DNA from: an uncultured Clostridia bacterium
Lineage (GTDB): Bacteria; Bacillota_A; Clostridia; Christensenellales; Aristaeellaceae
Direction of reading: 5' to 3'
DNA: 8,937 nucleotides
Assembly (NCBI GenBank): GCA_934645275.1
Contig: CAKUDW010000071.1
Coordinates: 1-8,937 of the forward strand
In this document: piece by piece, positions 1-6,411 of the stretch
Numbering within the stretch: the first letter of the stretch is position 1
How the letters are laid out: every line of letters starts with the position of its first letter
Notes under the pieces: model-generated
Database searches by the model: none
Told to the model about the DNA's origin: nothing
What the model saw: only the letters and a program-made list of their open reading frames with translations
Program-made: the position numbers and the translations under genes

Positions 1-230
1 GGCTTGGATCGTTCGGGCACGGGGCGGCGCGTATAGCCGTCGCCCTGCGTCTGGCTGCGCTTTGAATTCGGAACGGCGGGCGAACCAAAGCCCGCGGGCC
101 GCCGTGCCGCAGCGTCCGCATAGCCGGAACGGGATTTGTAACTTCCGGCGGGTGGAATGCGATAGCTGCCTGTTTTGCGGGGCGCGCTTTCTGCGCTGCC
201 GAAGCGGCCGGATGTATTCTTATTCTCCAT
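1..230 (-). CDS. Partial protein of unknown function, basic low-complexity N-terminus (3' end outside window)
   Basis: An uninterrupted frame of 76 codons begins at ATG 230-228 on the minus strand and leaves the window. The start lies 3 bp after the TGA of the zinc-ribbon gene, so the two are probably co-transcribed. No convincing Shine-Dalgarno sequence precedes the ATG, which suggests translational coupling. The visible part begins MENKNTSGRF and is rich in Ser, Arg, Gly, Pro and Ala with several Tyr. It has no hydrophobic segment and looks intrinsically disordered, like the cytoplasmic tail of a larger protein whose folded or membrane part lies beyond the edge. The family is not recognised. 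The frame shares the G/C-rich third positions of the neighbouring genes, which supports coding. The overlapping plus-strand frame 62-247 looks like a shadow. Confidence 0.6.
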   Translation of the reverse strand, partial: MENKNTSGRFGSAESAPRKTGSYRIPPAGSYKSRSGYADAAARRPAGFGSPAVPNSKRSQTQGDGYTRRPVPERSK

Positions 231-233
231 GGA

Positions 234-785
234 TCAATCGGCGTTGAAATCACTGGGCGCTTCGTTGTCGATGTGGACCTCGGGCGCGGGTGTGGGTACA
301 GGCGCACTCTTTTCGACAGGCGCGTCGTCCTCGTAAGCGTGGCCGCACACGGCGCAGAAATGCTCGCCCTTCTTGTGCATCGCGCCGCAGACGGAGCAAT
401 AGCTCAGTCCCGCGTCGGCGCCGCGGTTCTCGCGCGCTTCCTCAGGCATGCGGCGACCGCAGCTGGGGCAGTAGCGCGCGGATTTATCTACCGTCGCGCC
501 ACAGGCGGGGCAGCGGTTCTGATTGCGCAGCAGCGCTTTCTGTTCGGCCAGCTCGTCCAGCCGTACACGCAGGTCCATCACGCGTTGACGCAGCTCATCC
601 AGAATTTTCGAGCTCACGCTGTCTACGTAGCCGCGGCCGATCTGCTCGTACAGCGCGCCAATTTCGCTGGCTACGCCGCGTTCCTCGGCGGAAATGCGCG
701 TCAGCTCTACGCCGTCGCGCGTCTTATTTGAAACGGACTGGGCCGCCCCGGTAATCTTGCCGACGATTTCATCAAAAAAAGCCAT
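234..785 (-). CDS. Zinc-ribbon protein with N-terminal helical region and two zinc ribbons (183 aa)
   Basis: Small soluble protein of unknown cellular role. Residues 1-90 are predicted mostly helical or coiled-coil, with an amphipathic start (MAFFDEIVGK) and a Glu/Arg/Leu-rich stretch around 60-88. Two CxxC...CxxC ribbons follow: Cys92/95/106/109 and Cys130/133/144/147, each expected to bind one zinc. The tail (150-183) is acidic and Pro/Ala-rich. The ATG at 785 is chosen because GGAGGT lies 7 nt upstream; a longer frame from a TTG at 800 would place the start inside that site. Similar short helical plus double zinc-ribbon proteins are common hypothetical proteins in Clostridia, often annotated only as zinc ribbon domain-containing. 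It has its own promoter, divergent from argS, and is followed at once by the partial gene at 230. Any link to nucleic-acid or protein binding is inference. Confidence 0.88.
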   Translation of the reverse strand: MAFFDEIVGKITGAAQSVSNKTRDGVELTRISAEERGVASEIGALYEQIGRGYVDSVSSKILDELRQRVMDLRVRLDELAEQKALLRNQNRCPACGATVDKSARYCPSCGRRMPEEARENRGADAGLSYCSVCGAMHKKGEHFCAVCGHAYEDDAPVEKSAPVPTPAPEVHIDNEAPSDFNAD

Positions 786-834
786 GATTTTTACCTCCAA
801 TCAGTGGAAACGGCACTTGTTTTCCAACTCCTAT

Positions 835-863
835 ATCATACCCTGATTTGGCAAAAAAAGCAA
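835..863 (-). promoter_or_regulatory. Promoter for the zinc-ribbon gene
   Basis: On the minus strand a -35-like TTGCTT (863-858) is separated by exactly 17 bp from a -10 TATGAT (840-835). Transcription would start near 828, giving a leader of about 43 nt to the ATG at 785. A T7 tract sits at the start of the spacer. This is a sequence match to the sigma-A consensus only. Confidence 0.55.
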
Positions 864-919
864 CCGCTTCCAGGCGGATTGGCGAAGCCTGTGGGCAGGA
901 AATAATTAACGCGGAACGC

Positions 920-948
920 TGGTTAAAGCGCCTGTTTTCTGTTATAAT
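920..948 (+). promoter_or_regulatory. Extended -10 promoter for argS-rmuC
   Basis: A perfect TATAAT at 943-948 is preceded by TGT, making an extended -10 element (TGTTATAAT). The -35 at 17-bp spacing is poor (TGGTTA, 920-925), as is usual for extended -10 promoters. The predicted start is near 955, about 33 nt before the argS ATG. It diverges from the zinc-ribbon promoter about 60 bp away. Confidence 0.65.
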
Positions 949-987
949 GTATAAAAGATTGCATGGATTAACGGGAGTGAAAGAAAA

Positions 988-2697
988 ATGGATTTTAAGC
1001 TTTCCATCGCCAATGAGATTATTGCTGCGGCGGAGCGTGCGCTGGGCGGTGCAGGTCTTCAGAACGCTGAAATTGCCGCTGCACTGGAAATCCCGCCGAA
1101 TACGGAAATGGGCGACTATGCCTTTCCCTGCTTCAAGCTTTCCAAGGCGCTGCGCAAATCGCCAATGATGATTTCAGACGCGTTGGCTGCGGAGATTCAT
1201 GCGGATTATATCAGCCGCGTCGAATCGGTGAAGGGTTATTTGAATTTTTTCATTGACCGCGCTACCTATGCCGAGAAGGTGGTCGAGGCCGTGCTGGATC
1301 AGGGTGAGTGCTACGGCTCGGACAATTCCGGCGCGGGCAAGACGGTGGTGCTGGATTATTCTTCCATCAATATTGCCAAGCGCTTTCATATCGGCCATCT
1401 GTCTACCACGATGATCGGCAATTCGCTGTATAAGCTGTATAAGTTTTTCGGCTGGAACGCTGTAGGCGTGAACCATCTGGGCGACTGGGGCACCCAGTTC
1501 GGCAAGATGATCGCGGCCTACAAGCGCTGGGGTGACCACGATACCGTGGCAGCCGGCGGCGTGGACGAGATGGTAAAGCTCTACGTGCGCTTCAATGCCG
1601 AAGCCAAGGAAAACGAGGCGCTCAACGACGAGGGTCGCGCCTGGTTCAAGAAGATTGAGGACGGCGATCCGGAAGCGCTGGAAATCTTCAACTGGTTCAA
1701 GTCCGTCACGCTGAAGGATGCAGAGCGCGTGTACGATATGCTGGGCGTAAAGTTCGATTCCTATGCGGGCGAAAGCTTCTATAACGACAAGATGCAACCC
1801 ATCATTGACGATCTGCGCGCAAAGGGCCTCCTGAAGGAAGATCAGGGCGCTCAGATTGTGGATCTGGAGCCCTACGGCATGCCGCCGGCGCTGATTTTGC
1901 GCTCGGACGGCGCGACGCTGTATATCACTCGGGATCTGGCGGCTGCGAAGTATCGGCAGGATACCTATCATTTCGATAAGTCGCTCTATGTGGTGGCCTA
2001 CCAGCAGGACCTGCACTTCAGGCAGCTGTTCAAGGTGCTGGAGCTGATGGGCTATGAATGGTATAAGAACTGCGAGCACGTAGCTTTTGGTATGGTTTCC
2101 TTCGAAGGCCAGACACTTTCCACCCGTGAGGGCCGCGTCGTCTATCTGGAGGATTTGCTGAACACAGCCATTTCGAAGGCGCGCAAAATCATTGATGAAA
2201 AGAGCCCTGATCTGGAGAACAAGGATGTTGTGGCACGCCAGGTGGGCGTGGGCGCGGTGGTGTTCTTCGCACTGTACAATAACCGCATCAAGGACATCGA
2301 CTTCTATTGGGATCGCGCGCTGAACTTCGACGGCGAAACTGGTCCCTATGTGATGTACACGCACGCACGCTGCTGCTCTGTGCTGCGCAAGGCCGGGGAA
2401 TGCGACGCGCAGCCGGACTTCACCGCGTTGTCCGATCCCGAGGCGCAGGACGTAGTGCGCCTTCTGGAGCAGTTCCCCGAGGTTCTCAGAAGCGCCATGC
2501 AGAAGAATGAGCCTTCGATGATAACGCGCTTCAGCGTAGATCTGGCGCAGGCCTACAATAAGTTCTATTACGAGCGCAAGGTCATGGTGGACGATATGAG
2601 CGTGCGCGCGGCCCGGTTGATGCTGACGCATGCCGTACGACAGACCATCGCCAAGGCACTGGAGCTGATCGGTCTGGAAGCGCCGGAGCGCATGTAA
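988..2697 (+). CDS. argS: Arginyl-tRNA synthetase (class I)
   Basis: Cytoplasmic enzyme that charges tRNA-Arg with arginine using ATP. The 569-aa length is normal for bacterial ArgRS. Residues about 1-110 correspond to the ArgRS-specific N-terminal (Add-1-like) domain. The Rossmann catalytic core carries HIGH at 134-137 within KRFHIGH, and a following GDWGTQFGK segment (165-173) typical of the family. The KMSKS position is the degenerate LSTREG (377-382). The C-terminal helical anticodon-binding domain (about 450-569) ends in IGLEAPERM, a characteristic ArgRS ending. Many ArgRS enzymes lack a canonical KMSKS, and a lysine just upstream of HIGH (here Lys131) is thought to compensate. The start is supported by GGGAG at 973-977, 10 nt upstream of the ATG. 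rmuC begins 8 bp after the stop, so the two genes are probably co-transcribed. Confidence 0.98.
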   Translation: MDFKLSIANEIIAAAERALGGAGLQNAEIAAALEIPPNTEMGDYAFPCFKLSKALRKSPMMISDALAAEIHADYISRVESVKGYLNFFIDRATYAEKVVEAVLDQGECYGSDNSGAGKTVVLDYSSINIAKRFHIGHLSTTMIGNSLYKLYKFFGWNAVGVNHLGDWGTQFGKMIAAYKRWGDHDTVAAGGVDEMVKLYVRFNAEAKENEALNDEGRAWFKKIEDGDPEALEIFNWFKSVTLKDAERVYDMLGVKFDSYAGESFYNDKMQPIIDDLRAKGLLKEDQGAQIVDLEPYGMPPALILRSDGATLYITRDLAAAKYRQDTYHFDKSLYVVAYQQDLHFRQLFKVLELMGYEWYKNCEHVAFGMVSFEGQTLSTREGRVVYLEDLLNTAISKARKIIDEKSPDLENKDVVARQVGVGAVVFFALYNNRIKDIDFYWDRALNFDGETGPYVMYTHARCCSVLRKAGECDAQPDFTALSDPEAQDVVRLLEQFPEVLRSAMQKNEPSMITRFSVDLAQAYNKFYYERKVMVDDMSVRAARLMLTHAVRQTIAKALELIGLEAPERM

Positions 2698-2705
2698 AAC
2701 GGAAT

Positions 2706-3803
2706 ATGGCTGGCGAAGTGAATCGGGATTATGCGATTATAATTGCGGCGGCGCTGCTGATTATGTTGCTTGCCGCCGTTGCGCTGCTGATTGCGCAGGG
2801 AAGCAGATCGCGCCGCGAAAGGGCGCGTATGCTTGCGCAGCTGCGCCGCGATAGTGAGACGCAGGCCGAGCGCGTGGAACGCCTGAGCCGCGCTCTGAGC
2901 GAAAGCGCGCGCCAAATGGCGGGCATGGGCGGCGCTCTGGAGGCGCGCATGGACGCGCTCACGCGCACGAACGATGAAAAGCTTGCGGAAATGCGCCGCA
3001 CGGTGGGCGAAAAACTGGACAGCCGCCTGAGCGAATCTTTTCGCGTGGTTAACGGCCAGTTGGCCGACGTGCATCGGGGCCTGGGCGAAATGCGCGAGCT
3101 TGCCGCCAATGTGACAGATTTAAAGAAGGTGTTGGGCAACGTAAAGACGCGCGGCGTGTGGGGCGAAGCACTCTTGGGCAACGTACTTTCGCAGATGTTT
3201 TCGTCGGAACAGTACCTTGAGAACGCACAGATTCCCGAGGGTTCGGCCACGCGCGTGGAATTTGCGCTGAAGTTGCCTGCGCGGGATCGCGAGACGGTAC
3301 TGCTGCCCATCGATTCCAAATTTCCGCAGGAGGACTATATCAGGCTGGTCGAGGCGGAGAACTTGGACGACGCCGGGGCGCGCGAGCGCTGCGCGAAGCA
3401 GCTCGAACGCGCGGTGATGGAGCAGGCGAAGCTGATTTCCGAAAAATACATCCGGCCGCCACAGACGGCGGATTTTGCCGTGATGTTCTTGCCATCGGAA
3501 GGGTTGTATGCCTCCGTGACGCGCATCAGCGGATTGATTGAGCGGATGCAGGGAAAATATCGCGTGTTGATTTCCGGCCCGTCTACACTGTGCGCGCTGC
3601 TTACCAGTCTGCAAATGGGTTTTCGTACGCATGAACTGGAAAAGCGCAGCGGCGAGGCGCTGGCGCTTTTTGACGAACTGAGGGGCGAATTTGCGCATTT
3701 TCAGGAGGGCATTGTCCGCGTCCGCCAACGGCTGAATCAGGCCGAGGCGGAACTGGACAATCTGGAAAGCCGCGCACGAAAAATTTCAAAGAAACTGATG
3801 TGA
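2706..3803 (+). CDS. rmuC: RmuC family DNA recombination protein
   Basis: Member of the RmuC family, known from E. coli as limiting recombination at inverted repeats and predicted to carry a PD-(D/E)XK-type nuclease fold. An N-terminal membrane helix (about 9-30) is followed by a coiled-coil region rich in Arg/Glu/Leu (about 33-125). The RmuC domain (about 138-345) contains the family signatures GNVKTRGVWGE (144-154), PIDSKFP (201-207, with D203 and K205 fitting a D-x-K motif), ISEKYI (244-249), FAVMFLPSEGLY (257-268) and GPSTL (291-295). At 365 aa it is shorter than E. coli RmuC (about 475 aa) but typical for Gram-positive members. The ribosome binding site is weak (CGGA close to the ATG), and the gene starts 8 bp after argS, so coupling to argS translation is likely. 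It converges with the gene ending at 3821, only 17 bp away. Confidence 0.93.
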   Translation: MAGEVNRDYAIIIAAALLIMLLAAVALLIAQGSRSRRERARMLAQLRRDSETQAERVERLSRALSESARQMAGMGGALEARMDALTRTNDEKLAEMRRTVGEKLDSRLSESFRVVNGQLADVHRGLGEMRELAANVTDLKKVLGNVKTRGVWGEALLGNVLSQMFSSEQYLENAQIPEGSATRVEFALKLPARDRETVLLPIDSKFPQEDYIRLVEAENLDDAGARERCAKQLERAVMEQAKLISEKYIRPPQTADFAVMFLPSEGLYASVTRISGLIERMQGKYRVLISGPSTLCALLTSLQMGFRTHELEKRSGEALALFDELRGEFAHFQEGIVRVRQRLNQAEAELDNLESRARKISKKLM

Positions 3804-3820
3804 GTGCATAGACGTTCTCT

Positions 3821-4546
3821 TTACGACTGTGCGGCGCGCAGGTCTTCGATCAGGCTGATCCATTCCCGGCAAGCTCCGGCGTGGATCAGCCTGATTTTGC
3901 CCGCGTCCATTTTTTCAGCCGCGCTGTCTAGCCGGGAAAGGTCCGCTTGAACGGCCTGGAGGATGCGGTTGGTCAGCGCGCCGCCGCCGCGAATTTTCGT
4001 CATGGCCTCAGCGGCGGCGCGGCCGCGGGTCTGGTAGACGGAAATGAGTGCCTGCACGGATTTGCGATCGGTATCGCCGCGCTCAAGCGCTTCGGCCAGC
4101 GCGCCGGTTTCCGCTGCCTGAGCGCGCAAAAAAGCGGTTGCTTCAGAAACGGCGACAATGTCGCCGGCTTCGCCGCGCAGCTGAAGCGTAACACCGTCCA
4201 CGCTCAGACGCAGCGCCGCCGCGTCCTGCGTGTCATTCACGGCGTCGCTGGCGACGACGTATCTGCCGTCCCGGCTGAGTACCAGTCCGGCGCCGCCGCG
4301 CGCGGCGCACTGCGCGGCGCGAATGCGCGCCTCCAGCGCGGTGGCAAATTCACCGTCGCTGATGAAACAGGTTTGCAGTCCGTCGAGCCGAACCTCGCTG
4401 GATACTATGTTGCGCGCGCCTGCGCTGGAAGCTTCGGGACGTGTACCCGAGAGCGAAACCAGATATACCAGCAGCATCGTCAGCATCAGCGCGAGGGCGA
4501 GCGCCAGCGCGCTGGGGCGGCTCTTGCGCACACGGATGGTCTTCAT
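3821..4546 (-). CDS. Membrane-anchored protein with SPOR-like segment (241 aa)
   Basis: Single-pass protein of unknown function. A short basic N-terminus (MKTIRVRKSR) is followed by a membrane helix at about 12-33; the rest is expected outside the membrane. Residues about 52-102 (DGLQTCFISDGEF ... GGAGLVL ... DGRYVVASDAV) resemble a SPOR-type peptidoglycan-binding repeat in layout: a beta strand, an Ala-rich helix, then GGAG and a DGxYxV strand. The C-terminal 140 residues are Ala-rich and helical. SPOR domains bind denuded glycan strands at division or sporulation sites; that role here is inference from a weak match. The start is ATG 4546, about 12 nt after a full GGAGGTG site; an upstream in-frame GTG (4561) lies inside that site and is rejected. 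The site is also the 3' arm of the esterase terminator, so expression may depend on readthrough. No separate promoter was found. Confidence 0.8.
   Translation of the reverse strand: MKTIRVRKSRPSALALALALMLTMLLVYLVSLSGTRPEASSAGARNIVSSEVRLDGLQTCFISDGEFATALEARIRAAQCAARGGAGLVLSRDGRYVVASDAVNDTQDAAALRLSVDGVTLQLRGEAGDIVAVSEATAFLRAQAAETGALAEALERGDTDRKSVQALISVYQTRGRAAAEAMTKIRGGGALTNRILQAVQADLSRLDSAAEKMDAGKIRLIHAGACREWISLIEDLRAAQS
3849..3898 (+). terminator. Intrinsic terminator of argS-rmuC, inside the convergent gene
   Basis: A perfect 14-bp inverted repeat (ATCAGGCTGATCCA at 3849-3862, its complement at 3882-3895) is followed by a T run covering 3895-3898. The 19-nt loop can form an inner CCGG/CCGG stem (3866-3869 with 3876-3879). 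It lies 45 bp past the rmuC stop. On the opposite strand the hairpin has no T run, so it should act only on plus-strand transcripts. It occupies codons for residues 218-233 of the minus-strand gene. The T run is short, so efficiency is uncertain. Confidence 0.65.
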
Positions 4547-4552
4547 AGCTAT

Positions 4553-4593
4553 AAAAAACACCTCCCGGTGGATACAGTCTATGCCGGGAGGCG
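4553..4593 (-). terminator. Intrinsic terminator of the esterase operon, overlapping the next gene's Shine-Dalgarno
   Basis: On the minus strand CCTCCCGG (4591-4584) pairs perfectly with CCGGGAGG (4568-4561) across a 15-nt loop. The stem extends to 10 pairs with a G-U and a C-G, then runs into six T residues (4558-4553). It starts 9 nt after the stop of the 4602-5375 gene. The 3' arm contains GGAGGTG, the ribosome binding site of the following gene (ATG at 4546). In the folded state the transcript would be terminated and the site hidden. Confidence 0.85.
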
Positions 4594-4601
4594 ACGGGTG
4601 A

Positions 4602-5375
4602 TTACATCAGCTGTTCGACGGGCGCAGGCAGTTTCAACGCGGCGATGAACTTTTCCAGTGCCATATCCCACTGACGCCAATCGTGGCGGCCGGGTAGCAG
4701 TTCAAAGCGGTAGTCAATTGCGCCGCCGCGAAGTTCTTCGAAAAAGCAGCGCGTTTGAAGAGCGCTCTTGAGCAGTATGTCATTTTCGCCGCAACTGTGA
4801 TAGACAGTCAGCGGATACGCGCTGTCGCGGGCGCGCCGTGCATCGGCGATAATGCGCGCATCTGCTGTTTCCAGCGTGTCGCCGTAGACGCGCGCGAGCA
4901 TTGCACGGTTACTTTTTGCATCGGGCCGGTATTCCAAATGCGCGCCGGAAAGGCAGCCGGCGGCGCGGTAGCGCTCAGGGTGAGCCAGCGCCAGCTTCAG
5001 CGCTCCATGACCTCCCATGGAACAGCCCGCGATAAAATTTTTTTCCCGGTTTGCGCTCAGCGGAAAGCATTCGCGCATCAGCTTCGGAAGCTCATATTCC
5101 AGGTAATCGCGGAAGCGTTCGCCGTGCGCCATGTTTTCATAGCAGCTGAGCTCGCCGTCGGGCATTACCACGGCCAGCCCAGCCTCCAGCGCATAGCGCT
5201 CGACATTTGTCTTGCGCAACCAGGCAGTGAAATCGTCGCCCATGCCGTGCAACAGGTACAGTACAGGCACATCCTCGAGCGGTACGCGCACATGCCGCGG
5301 TACGGGAAGAAGCACGTTGACACAGGTGAGGCGGTTCAGCGCTTCGGAAAAGAAGTGCATCTGTATCAGAGCCAT
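4602..5375 (-). CDS. Alpha/beta-hydrolase esterase, EstA/esterase D family (second of a tandem pair)
   Basis: Predicted cytoplasmic carboxylesterase of the tributyrin esterase / esterase D (S-formylglutathione hydrolase-like) family; no signal peptide. The 257-aa protein has an oxyanion-loop motif LLHGMGDD (41-48), nucleophile Ser119 in GCSMG (117-121), acid Asp199 in GENDILL and base His231 in GRHDW, so the triad looks intact. The start is ATG 5375, with GGGAGG 7 nt upstream; a longer in-frame extension to 5444 lies inside the upstream gene and is rejected. It overlaps the 3' end of its paralog by 10 bp, indicating coupled translation. Both proteins are 257 aa and align without major gaps, consistent with a tandem duplication, but are strongly diverged, for example around 145-200. 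The substrate cannot be told from sequence; short-chain acyl or acetyl/feruloyl esters are usual for the family. Confidence 0.93.
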   Translation of the reverse strand: MALIQMHFFSEALNRLTCVNVLLPVPRHVRVPLEDVPVLYLLHGMGDDFTAWLRKTNVERYALEAGLAVVMPDGELSCYENMAHGERFRDYLEYELPKLMRECFPLSANREKNFIAGCSMGGHGALKLALAHPERYRAAGCLSGAHLEYRPDAKSNRAMLARVYGDTLETADARIIADARRARDSAYPLTVYHSCGENDILLKSALQTRCFFEELRGGAIDYRFELLPGRHDWRQWDMALEKFIAALKLPAPVEQLM

Positions 5376-6139
5376 GCATTCGCCTCCCTGTCTGCTGCTA
5401 GCCATGCGATAACGGCCTGTATTTGTGTATCCCAATACTGCCACTGGTGGTCGCCGGGCGATTCATGATATTCCAGATCATAGCCCAGCACGCGCAGGTG
5501 ATCGCGCATGCGCAGGTTCATGGCATGGAGAAAATCATCCGTGCCGCACCACATGAAGAGCTTTGGACGAGGTTCAATGCAGCGCCGTGCCAGCGCGAAG
5601 AGATCGTTTTCGGAATCGCGAATCTGTTCGATTGGACCGAAGATATCCGGCCAGTAGTTGCGGTCCTCCGTCAGCGCATTTTGCGCTGCGAGCTCCGCCA
5701 CATCCACCGCGCCGGAAAGGGAAGCGGCCATTGAAAAATGTTCCGGCCGTGCAAGCGCGCACTTCAGCGCACCGTAGCCGCCCATGGACAGCCCGGCAAT
5801 ATAGCGATCCTCCCGACGGCGTGAGAGCCCGGGCAGTATGCGTTCTACGGCCTGGGGCAGTTCATCGGCAATGTAGCTGAAATAGCGTTCGCCCCATGCT
5901 GTGTCAGTGTACCATTTGAGTCCCGTGTCGGGCATTATCACGGCAAGTCCGGCCTGGTCGGCATAGCGCTCAATCGAGGTTCGGCGCTGCCAGACACTGT
6001 GGTCGTCGGTCATGCCATGCAGCAGGTACAGCGTCTTCCACGGCGGGCAAAAGCCGCCTCGACGGTCGGGCAGAAGGATGTTCATGCGGACGGCGCGTCG
6101 CAGCGTCTCCGAGTAGGTATCCAGGCACATCAGCGCCAA
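5366..6139 (-). CDS. Alpha/beta-hydrolase esterase, EstA/esterase D family (first of a tandem pair)
   Basis: Predicted cytoplasmic esterase, paralogous to the next gene. It has LLHGMTDD (39-46), nucleophile Ser118 in GLSMG (116-120), Asp202 in GTDDFLH and His231 in GDHQW, giving a complete Ser-Asp-His triad. The start is most likely TTG 6139: GGGAG lies 12 nt upstream at 6156-6152, and the resulting N-terminus aligns residue for residue with the paralog (MALM..DTYSETL against MALI..HFFSEAL). The alternative ATG at 6130 is 21 nt from the site. It is the first gene of the two-gene unit and has its own promoter at 6218-6190. The physiological substrate is unknown. Duplicated esterases of this type in gut Clostridia are often assumed to act on dietary ester groups, which is inference here. 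Confidence 0.92.
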   Translation of the reverse strand: MALMCLDTYSETLRRAVRMNILLPDRRGGFCPPWKTLYLLHGMTDDHSVWQRRTSIERYADQAGLAVIMPDTGLKWYTDTAWGERYFSYIADELPQAVERILPGLSRRREDRYIAGLSMGGYGALKCALARPEHFSMAASLSGAVDVAELAAQNALTEDRNYWPDIFGPIEQIRDSENDLFALARRCIEPRPKLFMWCGTDDFLHAMNLRMRDHLRVLGYDLEYHESPGDHQWQYWDTQIQAVIAWLAADREANAWL

Positions 6140-6189
6140 GACTGTTCACGGCTCCCTTCTATAAGTAATTGTAATAGCATTCTGACGGT

Positions 6190-6218
6190 ATTATACAGTC
6201 TGCACCCTGGCTGCGCAA
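6190..6218 (-). promoter_or_regulatory. Promoter of the esterase operon
   Basis: On the minus strand a perfect -10 TATAAT (6195-6190) lies 17 bp from a -35-like TTGCGC (6218-6213). The predicted start is near 6183, with a leader of about 44 nt ending at the TTG start codon 6139. The -35 matches consensus only in its first three bases. Confidence 0.6.
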
Positions 6219-6278
6219 GCCATGCGCGAATTTGATGTAATTGTGACAGGTATTCAATATTGCTGTGTCGAATCCGTT

Positions 6279-6307
6279 TTGCAGGCCACAGGGCGAAAAT
6301 CTATGAT
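6279..6307 (+). promoter_or_regulatory. Upstream promoter (P1) of the foldase gene
   Basis: TTGCAG (6279-6284) is spaced 17 bp from TATGAT (6302-6307). Two further perfect -10 hexamers overlap it at 6307-6312 and 6312-6317, so the exact start is uncertain (about 6314-6324). Transcripts from here carry a leader of roughly 110-120 nt containing the alternative stems described separately. Confidence 0.5.
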
Positions 6308-6320
6308 ATAATATAATTAG

Positions 6321-6378
6321 GAGAATGTCAGAACATTTTCCGGGTCGCTGAGTGGAAGTTCGGAAAGTGAACAGCGAC
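6321..6378 (+). other. Structured 5' leader with mutually exclusive stems
   Basis: Three stems can be drawn from plain base pairing. Hairpin A pairs 6321-6328 with 6333-6340 (8 bp, one G-U, CAGA tetraloop). Hairpin B pairs GTCGCTG 6344-6350 with CAGCGAC 6372-6378 (7 bp). Stem C pairs 6334-6342 with 6361-6369 (9 bp, one G-U). A and B can coexist; C excludes A. C and B together would form an H-type pseudoknot, feasible only if the outer pairs of C open. An 8-codon reading frame (MSEHFPGR, 6325-6351) also lies here, but AGGAG is only 1 nt from its ATG, so its translation is doubtful. No known riboswitch class was recognised. Confidence 0.4.
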
Positions 6379-6381
6379 AAT

Positions 6382-6411
6382 TAGACAAGTGCATATCTAT
6401 CATTTTATTAT
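6382..6411 (+). promoter_or_regulatory. Proximal promoter (P2) of the foldase gene
   Basis: TAGACA (6382-6387, five of six consensus bases) is spaced 18 bp from TATTAT (6406-6411, five of six). The start would fall near 6418, just before the GGGAGG ribosome binding site (6420-6425), bypassing the structured leader completely. The AT-rich stretch stands out from its GC-rich surroundings. Confidence 0.45.

Noticed and set aside
866..900. Small inverted repeat (CAGGC/GCCTG) between the divergent promoters
   Set aside because: It is only 5 bp with an 11-nt loop, close to chance expectation in GC-rich DNA; not enough for an operator call.
1174..2631. 485-codon open frame antisense to argS
   Set aside because: The whole length lies opposite an unmistakable argS. 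It is a composition shadow of G/C-rich third positions, and its His/Leu/Arg-rich translation matches no family.
3120..3728. Long minus-strand frames opposite rmuC
   Set aside because: They are mirrored by the well-supported RmuC domain on the plus strand and have no promoter or ribosome binding site of their own.
4601..4606. Possible -10 (TGTAAT, minus strand) for the SPOR-like gene
   Set aside because: No acceptable -35 at 16-18 bp and no extended -10; it also precedes the terminator hairpin.
3947..4648. 233-codon plus-strand frame opposite the SPOR-like gene
   Set aside because: The minus-strand frame has a clear membrane helix and a perfect ribosome binding site; the plus frame crosses the terminator hairpin and has neither.
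4755..5468. 237-codon plus-strand frame opposite the second esterase
   Set aside because: It lies opposite an esterase with a complete catalytic triad and is a shadow.
6159..6380. 73-codon minus-strand frame in the divergent intergenic region
   Set aside because: It overlaps the promoters of both flanking genes and its composition is unlike neighbouring proteins.
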